Made by a program: the position numbers and the translations under genes
Shown: piece after piece, positions 15,929-24,255 of the stretch
Layout of the letters: every line of letters starts with the position of its first letter
Position numbering within the stretch: position 1 is the first letter of the stretch
The notes under the pieces: model-generated
The model's input: the letters and a program-made list of their open reading frames with translations, nothing else
What the model was told of the DNA's origin: nothing
Databases searched by the model: none
Assembly: GCA_041690035.1 (NCBI GenBank)
Contig: JBDNFC010000081.1
Span: 3,750 to 67,749 of the forward strand
From: CALSPH01 sp041690035
Lineage (GTDB): Bacteria > Bacteroidota > Bacteroidia > NS11-12g > UBA955
Direction of reading: 5' to 3'
Length of the DNA: 64,000 nucleotides

Positions 15929-17194
15929 ATGTTAAAATACCAACTTGCATATATAAAAATGGCATTTGATGCAATATGGCAGCATAAGCTGCGCTCTTTT
16001 CTATCAGTGTTGGGTGTTACTATAGGTATATTTTGCATAATCATGGTTTTTACAGCAGTAAATAGTTTAGAAAAACATGTCAAAAGCAGCGTAGAAAGTT
16101 TAGGGACTGATGTACTTTTTATCCAAAAATGGCCTTGGACATTTGGGAGCAATTATCCATGGTGGAATTACGTAAAAAGACCTGTGCCTAGTTATTTAGA
16201 TTTTCAGTTTTTAAAAACTCAATTAGGCGAAAATCTTGCAGTAGCAAGTACCTTTTTTGCCCAAGTAAATGGCGGAATAATATCAAATGGCAATGATGTG
16301 ATAGAAGATGTGCAAAGCCTAGGCATAACCCATCAGTATCAATTGGTTCAAGAAATTAACATAACCGATGGCAGATATTTTACTGATTATGAGAGTGATA
16401 TTGGCATTAATGTGGCGATAATTGGCGATAATTTGCGATCAAAACTATCTTTAAATAATAACGACCTTGGCAAAGAAATTAACATCAATAAAAGACCCGT
16501 AAAAATTATAGGATACTTAAAAAAACAAGGTGAAAATTTACTAGGCAAGAACAATGATAATTTAATTTTTATGCCTTTTAATTATCTAAACAAGTTTAAT
16601 AATCTTTCAGATGAAAGCGCTAACCCAAGCATTATGGTAAAGATTAATACCAATATCCCGCTAGATGAAGCTAAGGTAGAATTAATTGGCAATATGCGTA
16701 CAGTGCGAAAAATAAAATTAAAAAACGAAGATAATTTTGCGATTAACCAAATATCAATGCTCACAGAAAATTTAGGAGTATTGTTTGCAGGTATAAATAT
16801 AGCAGGTTTAATGATTGGTATTTTTTCAGTTCTTGTGGGTGGTTTTGGTGTAGCAAATATTATGTTTGTTTCTGTAAAAGAGCGTACCCATTTAATTGGT
16901 ATTCAAAAAGCATTGGGAGCAAAAGCAAATTTTATTAAAATGCAATTTTTATCTGAGGCAGTTTTTCTTTGCCTCTTAGGCGGTATTATTGGCATGCTGT
17001 TAGTTTATCTTATTTGCCTCTTAGGCAATTTTGCGCTTAGTTTTTCGGACAACACTTTTAGATTGTCTATAGATTTTAGTACAGTCTTTTTCGGGTTAAT
17101 ATTTTCTATTTCTATTGGTATATTAGCAGGATATTTTCCTGCAAACAGTGGCGCAAAAATGCAACCAGTAGATGCGATGCGTTCTGGCAATTAA
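15929..17194 (+). CDS. MacB-type ABC transporter permease
   Basis: A 421-residue protein with the MacB/FtsX permease layout: an N-terminal membrane helix in HKLRSFLSVLGVTIGIFCIIMVF, a periplasmic MacB_PCD domain (about residues 45-250), and three C-terminal helices (about 280-305, 335-360 and 385-405) ending GYFPANSGAKMQPVDAMRSGN, a family hallmark. MacB-type systems move substrates out of the periplasm by mechanotransmission. No ATPase or membrane-fusion protein is adjacent, so its partners must be encoded elsewhere. A run of 13 A (15888-15900) lies just upstream. A terminator follows. Confidence 0.88.
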   Translation: MLKYQLAYIKMAFDAIWQHKLRSFLSVLGVTIGIFCIIMVFTAVNSLEKHVKSSVESLGTDVLFIQKWPWTFGSNYPWWNYVKRPVPSYLDFQFLKTQLGENLAVASTFFAQVNGGIISNGNDVIEDVQSLGITHQYQLVQEINITDGRYFTDYESDIGINVAIIGDNLRSKLSLNNNDLGKEININKRPVKIIGYLKKQGENLLGKNNDNLIFMPFNYLNKFNNLSDESANPSIMVKINTNIPLDEAKVELIGNMRTVRKIKLKNEDNFAINQISMLTENLGVLFAGINIAGLMIGIFSVLVGGFGVANIMFVSVKERTHLIGIQKALGAKANFIKMQFLSEAVFLCLLGGIIGMLLVYLICLLGNFALSFSDNTFRLSIDFSTVFFGLIFSISIGILAGYFPANSGAKMQPVDAMRSGN

Positions 17195-17267
17195 AAAAAG
17201 CTCATAATATTTTGCTTTAATCCAAAATCTGCATTATAGTTCGTTACAGAATTTAAGTTTAAAACAA

Positions 17268-17296
17268 AAAAGCCAAGCAATTCTTGCTTGGCTTTT
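17268..17296. terminator. Bidirectional terminator between the ABC permease and rplT
   Basis: A 13-bp perfect stem AAAAGCCAAGCAA / TTGCTTGGCTTTT with a 3-nt loop, flanked by A and T runs. It can end transcription from both converging genes. Confidence 0.85.
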
Positions 17297-17316
17297 CCTA
17301 AAATTATAATTCGTTT

Positions 17317-17775
17317 CTATTTGCTGGTTTCTACCTTTTCTTCAACAGGTACTGATGTTTCAGTGATAGTTTCCGCTTTTGGTGTTTTCACAGTTTTTTC
17401 TGATTTCGCTTTTGGTGTTTCCTTCTTAGCACTTGCAACTTGTTTTACAATTGCAGCAAAAGTTTCTGGTTCATTCATCGCTAAATCAGCCAATACTTTT
17501 CTGTTCAAGTCTACATTAGCATGCTTACATTTGCCAATAAACTCACTGTAACTCATGCCTACTTCGCGCACTGCCGCATTAATTCTTTGTATCCACAAAG
17601 CCCTAAATAAGCGCTTTTTGGTTTTTCTGTCTCTGTATGCATATTGCTGACCTTTCTCATAGGTGTTTTTTGCAATAGTGTACACATTCTTTCTTGATCC
17701 CCAATAACCTTTGGTTTTCTTTAATAATTTTTTTCTTCGCGCTCTTGACGCTACTTTGTTTACTGATCTTGGCAT
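17317..17775 (-). CDS. rplT: 50S ribosomal protein bL20 with an extended acidic/lysine tail
   Basis: A 152-residue bL20. Residues 1-117 match the family: MPRSVNKVASRARRKK, the long helix with GYWGSRKN, and FRALWIQRINAAVREVGMSYS. Residues about 118-152 form a low-complexity Lys/Thr/Glu-rich tail (KETPKAKSEKT to VEEKVETSK) beyond the usual 115-120 residues. bL20 binds 23S rRNA early in 50S assembly. It is the last gene of the thrS-infC-rpmI-rplT operon. Confidence 0.96.
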   Translation of the reverse strand: MPRSVNKVASRARRKKLLKKTKGYWGSRKNVYTIAKNTYEKGQQYAYRDRKTKKRLFRALWIQRINAAVREVGMSYSEFIGKCKHANVDLNRKVLADLAMNEPETFAAIVKQVASAKKETPKAKSEKTVKTPKAETITETSVPVEEKVETSK

Positions 17776-17859
17776 TTTTTTATTATTTTAATTTTTGCCC
17801 TAGGCGTAATGCATTTTGTCATTATCTTATTGCCTTTGGCAGGGTTAGTCGTTTGATAT

Positions 17860-18060
17860 TTATTTTCCGATTGTAAGCATAAATTTAACATTAGACAAAT
17901 CGCGTGTATGAACTAATCCCGATTGTCCTAATCTACGCTTTTGCTTTGTTCCTTTTTTTGTAAGGATGTGTCTTTTAAAAGCTTTACTTCTCTTAATTTT
18001 TCCAGTTCCAGTCAAGCTAAATCTTTTTTTTGCACTGGAGTTTGTCTTCATTTTAGGCAT
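17860..18060 (-). CDS. rpmI: 50S ribosomal protein bL35
   Basis: A 66-residue bL35: MPKMKTNSSAKKRFSLTGTGKIKR, then HILTKKGTKQKRRL, the family's basic signature. It lies between infC and rplT in the conserved order. In other bacteria expression of this operon is controlled by IF3 and L20; no such leader structure is obvious here. Confidence 0.96.
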   Translation of the reverse strand: MPKMKTNSSAKKRFSLTGTGKIKRSKAFKRHILTKKGTKQKRRLGQSGLVHTRDLSNVKFMLTIGK

Positions 18061-18089
18061 AATGTATATTTCTTTATTTATTTTTTCTA

Positions 18090-18644
18090 TTATTTCTTTA
18101 TTTTTGTTGGAGCAAGAACCATAATCATTTTGTTTTTTTCATTCTCGGGCAAACTTTCTACTTTTGCAACACCCTCTTCTGTTAATTTTTCTGCAAATTT
18201 CAACAAAAGAATCTCTCCCCTATCTCTGTAAATATTTGCCCTACCTTTAAAAAACACAAAGCAACGCACTTTAGCTCCTTCTTGCAAAAACTTTCTGGCA
18301 TGATTCATTTTAAAATCTACATCATGTTCGCTTGTGTTAGGTCCAAATCTAATTTCCTTGGTTTCATTATTAATCTGATTAGCTTTAATTTCTTTCGCCT
18401 TTTTCTTTTGCTCATAAAGAAACTTTTTGTAGTCCATTATTTTGCAAACAGGTGGCTCTGCATTTGGACTAATTTCTACTAAATCTAAACCTTTAGCAAA
18501 AGCCATCTCTATCCCTTTGGCTGTTTCTAAAATATCATTTACCTCAGAACCAACAATTCGGATGTGTGTTGCAGTTATTCTTTCATTAATTTTGTGTGGA
18601 TCTTCTTGCCTTCTAGATCTTATATATGGTTTCTTTTTATTCAA
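18090..18644 (-). CDS. infC: Translation initiation factor IF-3 with a TTG start
   Basis: A 184-residue IF-3. The N-domain has KINERITATHIRIVGSE and AFAKGLDLVEISPNAEPPVCKIMDYKKFLYEQKKK (the linker). The C-domain has KEIRFGPNTSEHDVDFKMNHARKFL. It begins with TTG at 18644, four bases after the thrS stop. No in-frame ATG or GTG exists between the upstream stop and the conserved region. IF-3 rejects non-canonical starts, and in other bacteria infC uses a rare start (AUU) to repress itself. A TTG here would allow the same feedback; this is inference from the codon. Confidence 0.95.
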   Translation of the reverse strand: MNKKKPYIRSRRQEDPHKINERITATHIRIVGSEVNDILETAKGIEMAFAKGLDLVEISPNAEPPVCKIMDYKKFLYEQKKKAKEIKANQINNETKEIRFGPNTSEHDVDFKMNHARKFLQEGAKVRCFVFFKGRANIYRDRGEILLLKFAEKLTEEGVAKVESLPENEKNKMIMVLAPTKIKK

Positions 18645-18648
18645 AAAA

Positions 18649-20574
18649 TTAGTTTTTTATGATTTCTTCTATGTGTTTTGCAAATGCTGTTATTTCCATT
18701 GCTCCTAAATCTTCGCCTCCGTGCTTTCTTATACTAATTGTGCTACTTTCCAACTCTTTATCACCTACAATAATCATGTAAGGAATTTTGGAAATTTCAG
18801 CATCCCGTATCTTTTTGCCCGTCTTCTCAGACCTGTCATCAATGAGGGCGCGAATATCGTATTTTTTTAGCAAATTTAAAACATTTTCTGCATATTCGTT
18901 ATGTTTATCGCTAATTGGTAGTAAAATAGCCTGTGTAGGTGTTAGCCATAAAGGAAAATTGCCTCCTGTATGCTCTATTAATACTGCAACAAATCTTTCC
19001 ATACTGCCAAAAGGCGCTCTGTGAATCATCACTGGACGATGTTTTTGATTATCAGCTCCTATGTATTCCAATTCAAATCGCTCTGGTAAATTATAATCTA
19101 CTTGAATAGTTCCTAATTGCCAACTTCTTCCTATTGCATCTTTTACCATAAAATCTAATTTGGGACCATAAAAAGCAGCCTCATCATAGGCTATAATAGT
19201 TTTTAATCCCTTTTCTTCTGTTGCTTCTATAATAGCAGATTCTGCCTTTTCCCAATTTTCTTCTGTGCCAATATATTTACTATAATCCTCTTGATTTCTT
19301 AATGAAATTTGAGCTGTAAAATCCTCGAAACCCAAATTTTTAAATACATGCAATACCAAATCTATTACTTTAATAAACTCGCTCTTTACTTGATCTGGTC
19401 TACAAAATAAATGTGCGTCATCTTGTGTAAATCCTCTTACTCTTGTTAACCCATGCAACTCTCCGCTTTGTTCATACCGATATACTGTGCCAAATTCTGC
19501 TAATCTAATAGGTAAATCTTTGTAACTGCGCTGTTTAGTTTTGTAAATTTCACAATGATGAGGACAATTCATTGGCTTTAGGTAAAATTCCTCATCTGGA
19601 TGCGGGGTTAATATCGGTTTAAATGAATCTGCCCCATATTTATCATAATGACCACTTGTTATATACAAATTTTTATGACCTATGTGTGGCGTATAAACTT
19701 GCTCATAACCCGCCTCCATTTGTGATGTCTTTAAAAACTGTTCTAAACGATCTCTGAGTGCTGCACCTCTAGGCAGCCACAATGGCAGCCCTGCTCCCAC
19801 TTTTTCGCTAAAAGCAAAAAGCTCTAATTCTTTACCTATTTTTCTATGATCGCGTTTTTTAGCTTCTTCTAAAAGAACTGTATATTCGTCTAACTCAGAT
19901 TTTTTTGGAAAAGTAATGCCATAAATACGGGTGAGTTGCTTATTTTTCTCATCACCACGCCAATATGCTCCTGCGGTGGAAGTTAGCTTGACAGCCTTTA
20001 TTGAAGAAGTGCCCGGAATATGAGGCCCTTTGCATAAATCAACAAAATTACCTTGTGAGTAAAAAGTAATATCACCATCATGCAAAGAGGTTAGTAATTC
20101 TAACTTATATGGATCTTGCTTTTCTTTAAAAAAGGCAATTGCATCTGCCTTTGAAACTTGTTTTCTTACAAATTGGCTATTATTTTTTGCCAGTTCTATC
20201 ATTTTTTGCTCTACTTTTGCAAATTCTACCGGACTAAAATGATGTTCGCCAAAATCTATATCATAATAAAAACCCTGCGCTATAGCCGGACCAATACCCA
20301 ATTTTATTCCTGGATAAAGTGCCTCTAATGCCTCCGCTAATAAATGTGCGCTAGAATGCCAATAAGTTTGTTTTCCCTCATCATCATTCCATGTTAGCAA
20401 AGTTACTCGATCATTACTTTCTAAAACTGTACTGGCATCTACTACCTGACCATTAATCTTTGCAGCAAGCACATTTCTAGCCAAACCTTCGCTAATATTT
20501 TTTGCTAAATCCATTGCAGTGCTTCCAAAAGGAATGCTCTTTTGAGATTTATCAGGTAGAATTATCGTTATCAT
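18649..20574 (-). CDS. thrS: Threonyl-tRNA synthetase
   Basis: A 641-residue class II aminoacyl-tRNA synthetase with domains in the usual order: TGS (residues 1-60), editing domain with HSSAHLLAEAL and the zinc-type editing residues, catalytic core with motif 2 PIRLAEFGTVYRYEQSGELHGLTRVRGFTQDDAH and motif 3 PVMIHRAPFGSMERF, and the C-terminal anticodon-binding domain. Zinc ligands are the Cys in KPMNCPHHCEIY and later His residues. The ATG at 20574 is preferred to a GTG one codon upstream. It is the first gene of the thrS-infC-rpmI-rplT operon. Confidence 0.97.
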   Translation of the reverse strand: MITIILPDKSQKSIPFGSTAMDLAKNISEGLARNVLAAKINGQVVDASTVLESNDRVTLLTWNDDEGKQTYWHSSAHLLAEALEALYPGIKLGIGPAIAQGFYYDIDFGEHHFSPVEFAKVEQKMIELAKNNSQFVRKQVSKADAIAFFKEKQDPYKLELLTSLHDGDITFYSQGNFVDLCKGPHIPGTSSIKAVKLTSTAGAYWRGDEKNKQLTRIYGITFPKKSELDEYTVLLEEAKKRDHRKIGKELELFAFSEKVGAGLPLWLPRGAALRDRLEQFLKTSQMEAGYEQVYTPHIGHKNLYITSGHYDKYGADSFKPILTPHPDEEFYLKPMNCPHHCEIYKTKQRSYKDLPIRLAEFGTVYRYEQSGELHGLTRVRGFTQDDAHLFCRPDQVKSEFIKVIDLVLHVFKNLGFEDFTAQISLRNQEDYSKYIGTEENWEKAESAIIEATEEKGLKTIIAYDEAAFYGPKLDFMVKDAIGRSWQLGTIQVDYNLPERFELEYIGADNQKHRPVMIHRAPFGSMERFVAVLIEHTGGNFPLWLTPTQAILLPISDKHNEYAENVLNLLKKYDIRALIDDRSEKTGKKIRDAEISKIPYMIIVGDKELESSTISIRKHGGEDLGAMEITAFAKHIEEIIKN

Positions 20575-20640
20575 CACAATTTAAAAAAAATAAGAGTGCG
20601 AAATTAAGAATAATGCACGTTATTTTGTCTTTTTAATTAA

Positions 20641-20656
20641 CAAAAATATAAATTTG
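20641..20656. promoter_or_regulatory. Abutting divergent -7 elements for thrS and the AlkD gene
   Basis: CAAAAATA (20641-20648, reading TATTTTTG on the minus strand) directly touches TAAATTTG (20649-20656, plus strand). Both match TAnnTTTG exactly. The minus element would start thrS with a leader of about 60 nt. The plus element ends 8 nt before the AlkD ATG. Confidence 0.6.
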
Positions 20657-20663
20657 CATAATT

Positions 20664-21341
20664 ATGCAACAACCCATCCATAAATTTGCAGCTATAATCT
20701 ATGATGCATTCGCAAAAAAAAGAAATATTATTTATGCAGAACAGATGCAAAAATACATGAGAAATCAATTTATATTTTTCGGAATTAAAACAGAAGAGAG
20801 AAGAAATTTACTGCAGCTTATAATTAAAAAAAACACCTTCCCAGATTATAAAGATTACTTAGAATTAGCAAATTTATTGCTTGAATATGATGAAAGAGAA
20901 ATGAATTACGCAGTCATAGATTTAGCAACAAATTATAAAAAAGTATGGGATAATCAAATGCTGAAATTGCAAAACATTATAGCTTACAAAAAGCCTTGGT
21001 GGGACACCGTAGATGCCTCTAATAGTTTTATTTTTAAGCCATTTTATAAACAAAATAAAAATGCCCTAGAACAATTAGTATTATGGAATAATTCAGAAAA
21101 CATTTGGATTGTTAGACTCAGCATTATTGGGCAATTGGGTCAAAAACAAAAAACTGATGTAGCATTATTGAGTAATAATATATTGAAACATAATGGCAGC
21201 AATGAATTTTTTATTCAAAAAGCAATCGGTTGGGCACTTAGAGACTATGCTAGCTATGACCCTCATTGGGTAAAAAACTTTGCAAACAATTATGAATTAA
21301 AACCCCTAAGCAAGCGTGAAGCTTTAAGAAAAATTAAATAA
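20664..21341 (+). CDS. AlkD-like DNA alkylation repair protein
   Basis: A 225-residue all-helical HEAT-like repeat protein of the AlkD family, DNA glycosylases that remove alkylated bases without base flipping. The family's active-site residues are visible: Trp and Asp in KPWWDTVDAS, Arg in IWIVRLSIIGQL, and Trp in AIGWALRDYASYDP. It is divergent from thrS. Its -7 element ends 8 nt before the ATG, so the transcript should have almost no leader. Confidence 0.88.
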   Translation: MQQPIHKFAAIIYDAFAKKRNIIYAEQMQKYMRNQFIFFGIKTEERRNLLQLIIKKNTFPDYKDYLELANLLLEYDEREMNYAVIDLATNYKKVWDNQMLKLQNIIAYKKPWWDTVDASNSFIFKPFYKQNKNALEQLVLWNNSENIWIVRLSIIGQLGQKQKTDVALLSNNILKHNGSNEFFIQKAIGWALRDYASYDPHWVKNFANNYELKPLSKREALRKIK

Positions 21342-21398
21342 GCATGGATTTGGTTAAAAAAACAAACCACATTTGCAATGATTAAATAAATCTTTAAT

Positions 21399-21406
21399 TA
21401 CCTTTG
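21399..21406 (+). promoter_or_regulatory. -7 element TACCTTTG with -33 TTTG for the QueD-like gene
   Basis: Exact TAnnTTTG, with TTTG at 21372-21375 upstream (23-nt spacer), placed 23 nt before the GTG start at 21429. Confidence 0.55.
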
Positions 21407-21428
21407 CCGCAATATTCAACCCTATTCT

Positions 21429-21851
21429 GTGACTAAAAAACCCATACTTTATGTTTCTAGGCATGCTCATTTTAATGCAGCACACAAGCTATATAATCCC
21501 AAATTTGATGAAGAATGGAATAAGCAAACATTTGGGCTGTGTGCTAATAAAAACTGGCATGGACATAATTTCGAATTAATAATAACTGTGAAAGGCACAC
21601 CTAATGAGGACACTGGGTTTGTAATGGATTTGAAAGTTTTGAGTGAGATAATTAAAACGGAAATTACAGAAAAATTAGATCATAAAAATCTTAATATTGA
21701 TGTGCCGTTTTTAACGAACAAAATGCCTTCGATTGAAAATATTGCATTAGAAATTTGGGCAATTTTAACAATCCACTTGCCTAAAAATGTAGCAATGCAC
21801 CAAGTACATTTGCGCGAAACCAATAACAATTTTGTTGATTACTATGGTTAA
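21429..21851 (+). CDS. 6-pyruvoyl-tetrahydropterin synthase / 6-carboxytetrahydropterin synthase family
   Basis: A 140-residue T-fold enzyme beginning at GTG. Zinc-binding His are in HAHFNAAH and NWHGHNFEL, the catalytic Cys is in GLCANKNWHGHN, the Asp-His pair in LDHKNLN, and the substrate-binding Glu in HLRETNNNF. QueD enzymes of this type make 6-carboxytetrahydropterin for queuosine; PTPS enzymes make a pterin. The Cys-x3-WHGHN arrangement does not by itself separate the two, and no other que gene is nearby. Confidence 0.85.
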   Translation: MTKKPILYVSRHAHFNAAHKLYNPKFDEEWNKQTFGLCANKNWHGHNFELIITVKGTPNEDTGFVMDLKVLSEIIKTEITEKLDHKNLNIDVPFLTNKMPSIENIALEIWAILTIHLPKNVAMHQVHLRETNNNFVDYYG

Positions 21852-21923
21852 TATAGTGAACATCGGACATTATTGTCGATAATTTATCTAAATCCAGTTC
21901 TAATTTAGCGCTACTATTGTAGT

Positions 21924-22211
21924 ATGATTTTAATTCAATTATGGCGCAAATACAGAATTTATATAATAATTATTGTTTTTATAACATGGATTGGTTTCTT
22001 AGATAAAAACAATTTACTGGCCTTATACAAATTTAAAAAAGAATTGAGTGGATTAAAAGATAAGCAAGATTATTATGTTTTGGAGATTGAGCGCATGCAG
22101 GCTGAAAAAAAATTAATATTTACCGATATTAAAAGTTTAGAAACTTTTGCTAGAGAAAAATATTACATGAAAAAAGAAAATGAAGATATTTATGTTTTAA
22201 AAGAAAAATAA
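21924..22211 (+). CDS. Septum formation initiator, DivIC/FtsB-like
   Basis: A 95-residue bitopic protein with a short cytoplasmic N-terminus, one membrane helix (IYIIIIVFITWIGFL, about residues 12-26), a coiled coil (about 35-70) and the family's C-terminal EKYYMKKENEDIYVLKE. FtsB/DivIC proteins join the divisome and link early and late division proteins. The length is right for the family. Confidence 0.85.
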   Translation: MILIQLWRKYRIYIIIIVFITWIGFLDKNNLLALYKFKKELSGLKDKQDYYVLEIERMQAEKKLIFTDIKSLETFAREKYYMKKENEDIYVLKEK

Positions 22212-22408
22212 GTTGATTGATTTATTTATAAATAGCTAAAAAAAAACTTTTTATCTTAATTTAAAAACTAAATATTTGCTTCTCAATGGTATTTTAATAA
22301 GCTGAGAAATATTGGCTTTTAAAGGATAAAATAATACATTTTATTGGTAGTATCAAATCAAAAACAATATATTTTTATTCAAATAGATTAAAAAAAAATC
22401 TCTTAGGG

Positions 22409-22439
22409 TTTGATAATTAATAAATTAGACATAATCTTG
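22409..22439 (+). promoter_or_regulatory. Promoter: -33 TTTG and -7 TAATCTTG
   Basis: TTTG at 22409-22412, a 19-nt spacer, and TAATCTTG at 22432-22439 (one mismatch to TAnnTTTG). It lies inside the longest open frame from 22410 and supports the ATG at 22461. Confidence 0.5.
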
Positions 22440-22460
22440 CAATTCATCAAACAAAACAAC

Positions 22461-22898
22461 ATGAATTTAAAAAACACAAATTGGCTAGCGGTAATTGCTA
22501 CAGTAATTGCAGGAGGGGCTTTGGGATATGTTCTTTATGGGTTACTTTTTTTAGATATTTGGGCTGCAGGCAATAGCATTACGATAAATTTAGCAGCAAA
22601 CGAAATGACTAAAAATGGAGTAATCATAAAACCCAATGATTATGCAATGCTTTTTAATGCGTTAAGCACCTTTATTTATGCACTCTTAATGAATTGGCTT
22701 TTGATAAAAACAAACATGTGCAATCTAAAAGGAGGCTTAACTATCGGTTTAGTAATTGGTTCAATCATGTTTATAGGAATAATTACAGGGAATTTATTTG
22801 CCGAAAATCCAATTAGCCTAAGCTTATTAGATGGTGGATGTTCATTACTACTTTGGCTGATTATTGGCGCTATAATGGGAGGTTGGCGCAAGAGATAA
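22461..22898 (+). CDS. Small four-helix membrane protein, DUF1761-like
   Basis: A 145-residue protein with four hydrophobic segments (about residues 8-30, 58-80, 88-108 and 118-140). The N-terminal NWLAVIATVIAGGALGYVLYG resembles the DUF1761 family pattern of small integral membrane proteins. The function is not known. The ATG at 22461 is preferred to an upstream in-frame start at 22410, because a -33/-7 promoter falls between them. A strong terminator follows. Confidence 0.65.
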   Translation: MNLKNTNWLAVIATVIAGGALGYVLYGLLFLDIWAAGNSITINLAANEMTKNGVIIKPNDYAMLFNALSTFIYALLMNWLLIKTNMCNLKGGLTIGLVIGSIMFIGIITGNLFAENPISLSLLDGGCSLLLWLIIGAIMGGWRKR

Positions 22899-22921
22899 AC
22901 TTAGATATTCACTTATTCAAT

Positions 22922-22950
22922 AAAAAAGCCCCAATTTGGGGCTTTTTTTA
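22922..22950. terminator. Bidirectional terminator
   Basis: AAAAAAGCCCC and GGGGCTTTTTT form a stem around a short AATTT-type loop, flanked by A and T runs. It lies between the convergent DUF1761-like and coiled-coil genes and touches the stop of the latter. Confidence 0.85.
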
Positions 22951-24213
22951 ATTGCTTTTTACTTTTTGTTTCTTCTTACTTATTTTTTCTTTTTTATCGC
23001 CAATGTTAGACTTTTTTTCATCTGCAGCATTTTCCAAATCTGCTTTTTCGGCCTCATTTTGCTGCACTTCTGCTTTTTTATCTCCTATTTTTTTTTCCAA
23101 TTTTTCACTTTGTTTAGTGAGTTTTTTATTACTTTTTGCTAATGATTTAATCTTCTTATCTTTAACCTTTTTCTCAAAATTTGTAATTTCTTTTGTTAAC
23201 ACATCTCTTCTTTGGTCATTAGTGCTTATAAGTAAAATATTATCTGCTATGTTAGTAGTTGCTTGTTTATTTTCCGCTGTAAGTTTATCAAACTTGTAAT
23301 TTAATTTTTCATTAGATTTATCTAAATTATTTGCCTTTTTTTCCATCTTATTTGCCTCAGACTTCAATGCTTCTATTGCTGCGGTCTTTTCTGCTTGATC
23401 TCTAATTTGAATAGCCAATTTGTTATTTACATCTATTTTTTGTTCGATACCAGTCATTGTTTTTTCGTTTTTACCAATCTCTTTCTTTTGTTTTGAATTA
23501 GATTTTATTAATTTTTTTGAAGATTTTTTGAGTGATTTTATTTCACTACCTTTCCCTTTCTCATCAAAATTAGCAATACTTTTTTGCAGTCCATCAATTT
23601 CGGCAATATTTTCTGCAATATTTTTTTCATTTCTTTTTATGGCGTCATTGTTTTCTGCAATTACTCCCTCCTCTTTTTTAATTTGTGTTTCCGTTTTACT
23701 AATATCTTTATTTATTTTTTTGACATCTTTTTCTATTGCCTTTTTATCTTTCTCTAACTGATTGATTTCAACTTTTAATTGCGCATTTACTCTTTCAATC
23801 TCTTTCTCTCTATAATCGGTCTCTAAACCAGATAAAAACAAACTATAACCTGGATTATTTGCAATTTGATCATCAGAATATAAACCTATAAATACGGAAG
23901 TGTCTGTGAGTGGTGTACATTTAAATGAGGTGTTAAATCTTATGCCTCCCATTTCTTTTATTGCCACTCCATTAGCATTCCAAACAAAAAAATTAGATGA
24001 TGATTGTACTATTAATGCATCATACTTAGCAACAAAGTTTTGCCAAACCTTGATTGCATCTTCTGTTCCTAAACTTACAGTGCCACTATTGGTAGAATAA
24101 TTTATTCCATTTAGTGTGTCCACAGATTGCACAAATCTAGAAACTTGTGCAGTTATAACGGGTTTTAAGCTTAAAGAAAATAGACCAATTGCAAGTAATT
24201 TTTTTACATTCAT
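22948..24213 (-). CDS. Secreted Lys/Glu-rich coiled-coil protein of unknown function
   Basis: A 421-residue protein. The ATG at 24213 gives a signal peptide (KKLLAIGLFSLSLKPVITAQ); a longer frame from 24264 overlaps the divergent gene and is rejected. Residues about 20-150 form a globular region (WQNFVAKYDALIVQSSSNFFVW, IRFNTSFKC). Residues about 155-421 are almost wholly heptad-like Lys/Glu/Asn/Ile sequence, including repeated SLKKSSKKLIK, SLAKSNKKLTK and KLEKKIGDKK blocks, ending in a Lys-rich tail. I do not recognise a family. It would be periplasmic or outer-membrane-associated, perhaps structural. It has no T9SS sorting domain. Confidence 0.75.
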   Translation of the reverse strand: MNVKKLLAIGLFSLSLKPVITAQVSRFVQSVDTLNGINYSTNSGTVSLGTEDAIKVWQNFVAKYDALIVQSSSNFFVWNANGVAIKEMGGIRFNTSFKCTPLTDTSVFIGLYSDDQIANNPGYSLFLSGLETDYREKEIERVNAQLKVEINQLEKDKKAIEKDVKKINKDISKTETQIKKEEGVIAENNDAIKRNEKNIAENIAEIDGLQKSIANFDEKGKGSEIKSLKKSSKKLIKSNSKQKKEIGKNEKTMTGIEQKIDVNNKLAIQIRDQAEKTAAIEALKSEANKMEKKANNLDKSNEKLNYKFDKLTAENKQATTNIADNILLISTNDQRRDVLTKEITNFEKKVKDKKIKSLAKSNKKLTKQSEKLEKKIGDKKAEVQQNEAEKADLENAADEKKSNIGDKKEKISKKKQKVKSN

Positions 24214-24222
24214 TTTTATTGT

Positions 24223-24230
24223 TAATTTTG
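24223..24230 (+). promoter_or_regulatory. -7 element TAATTTTG for the BNR-repeat gene
   Basis: Exact TAnnTTTG in the 42-bp divergent spacer, 26 nt before the ATG at 24256. Confidence 0.45.
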
Positions 24231-24255
24231 TTTTCGGTTTAAATAAGGTCAAAAA

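Noticed and set aside
22952..23761. Phe/Ser-rich plus-strand frames opposite the coiled-coil gene
   Set aside because: They are reverse images of Lys/Glu codons and have no independent support.
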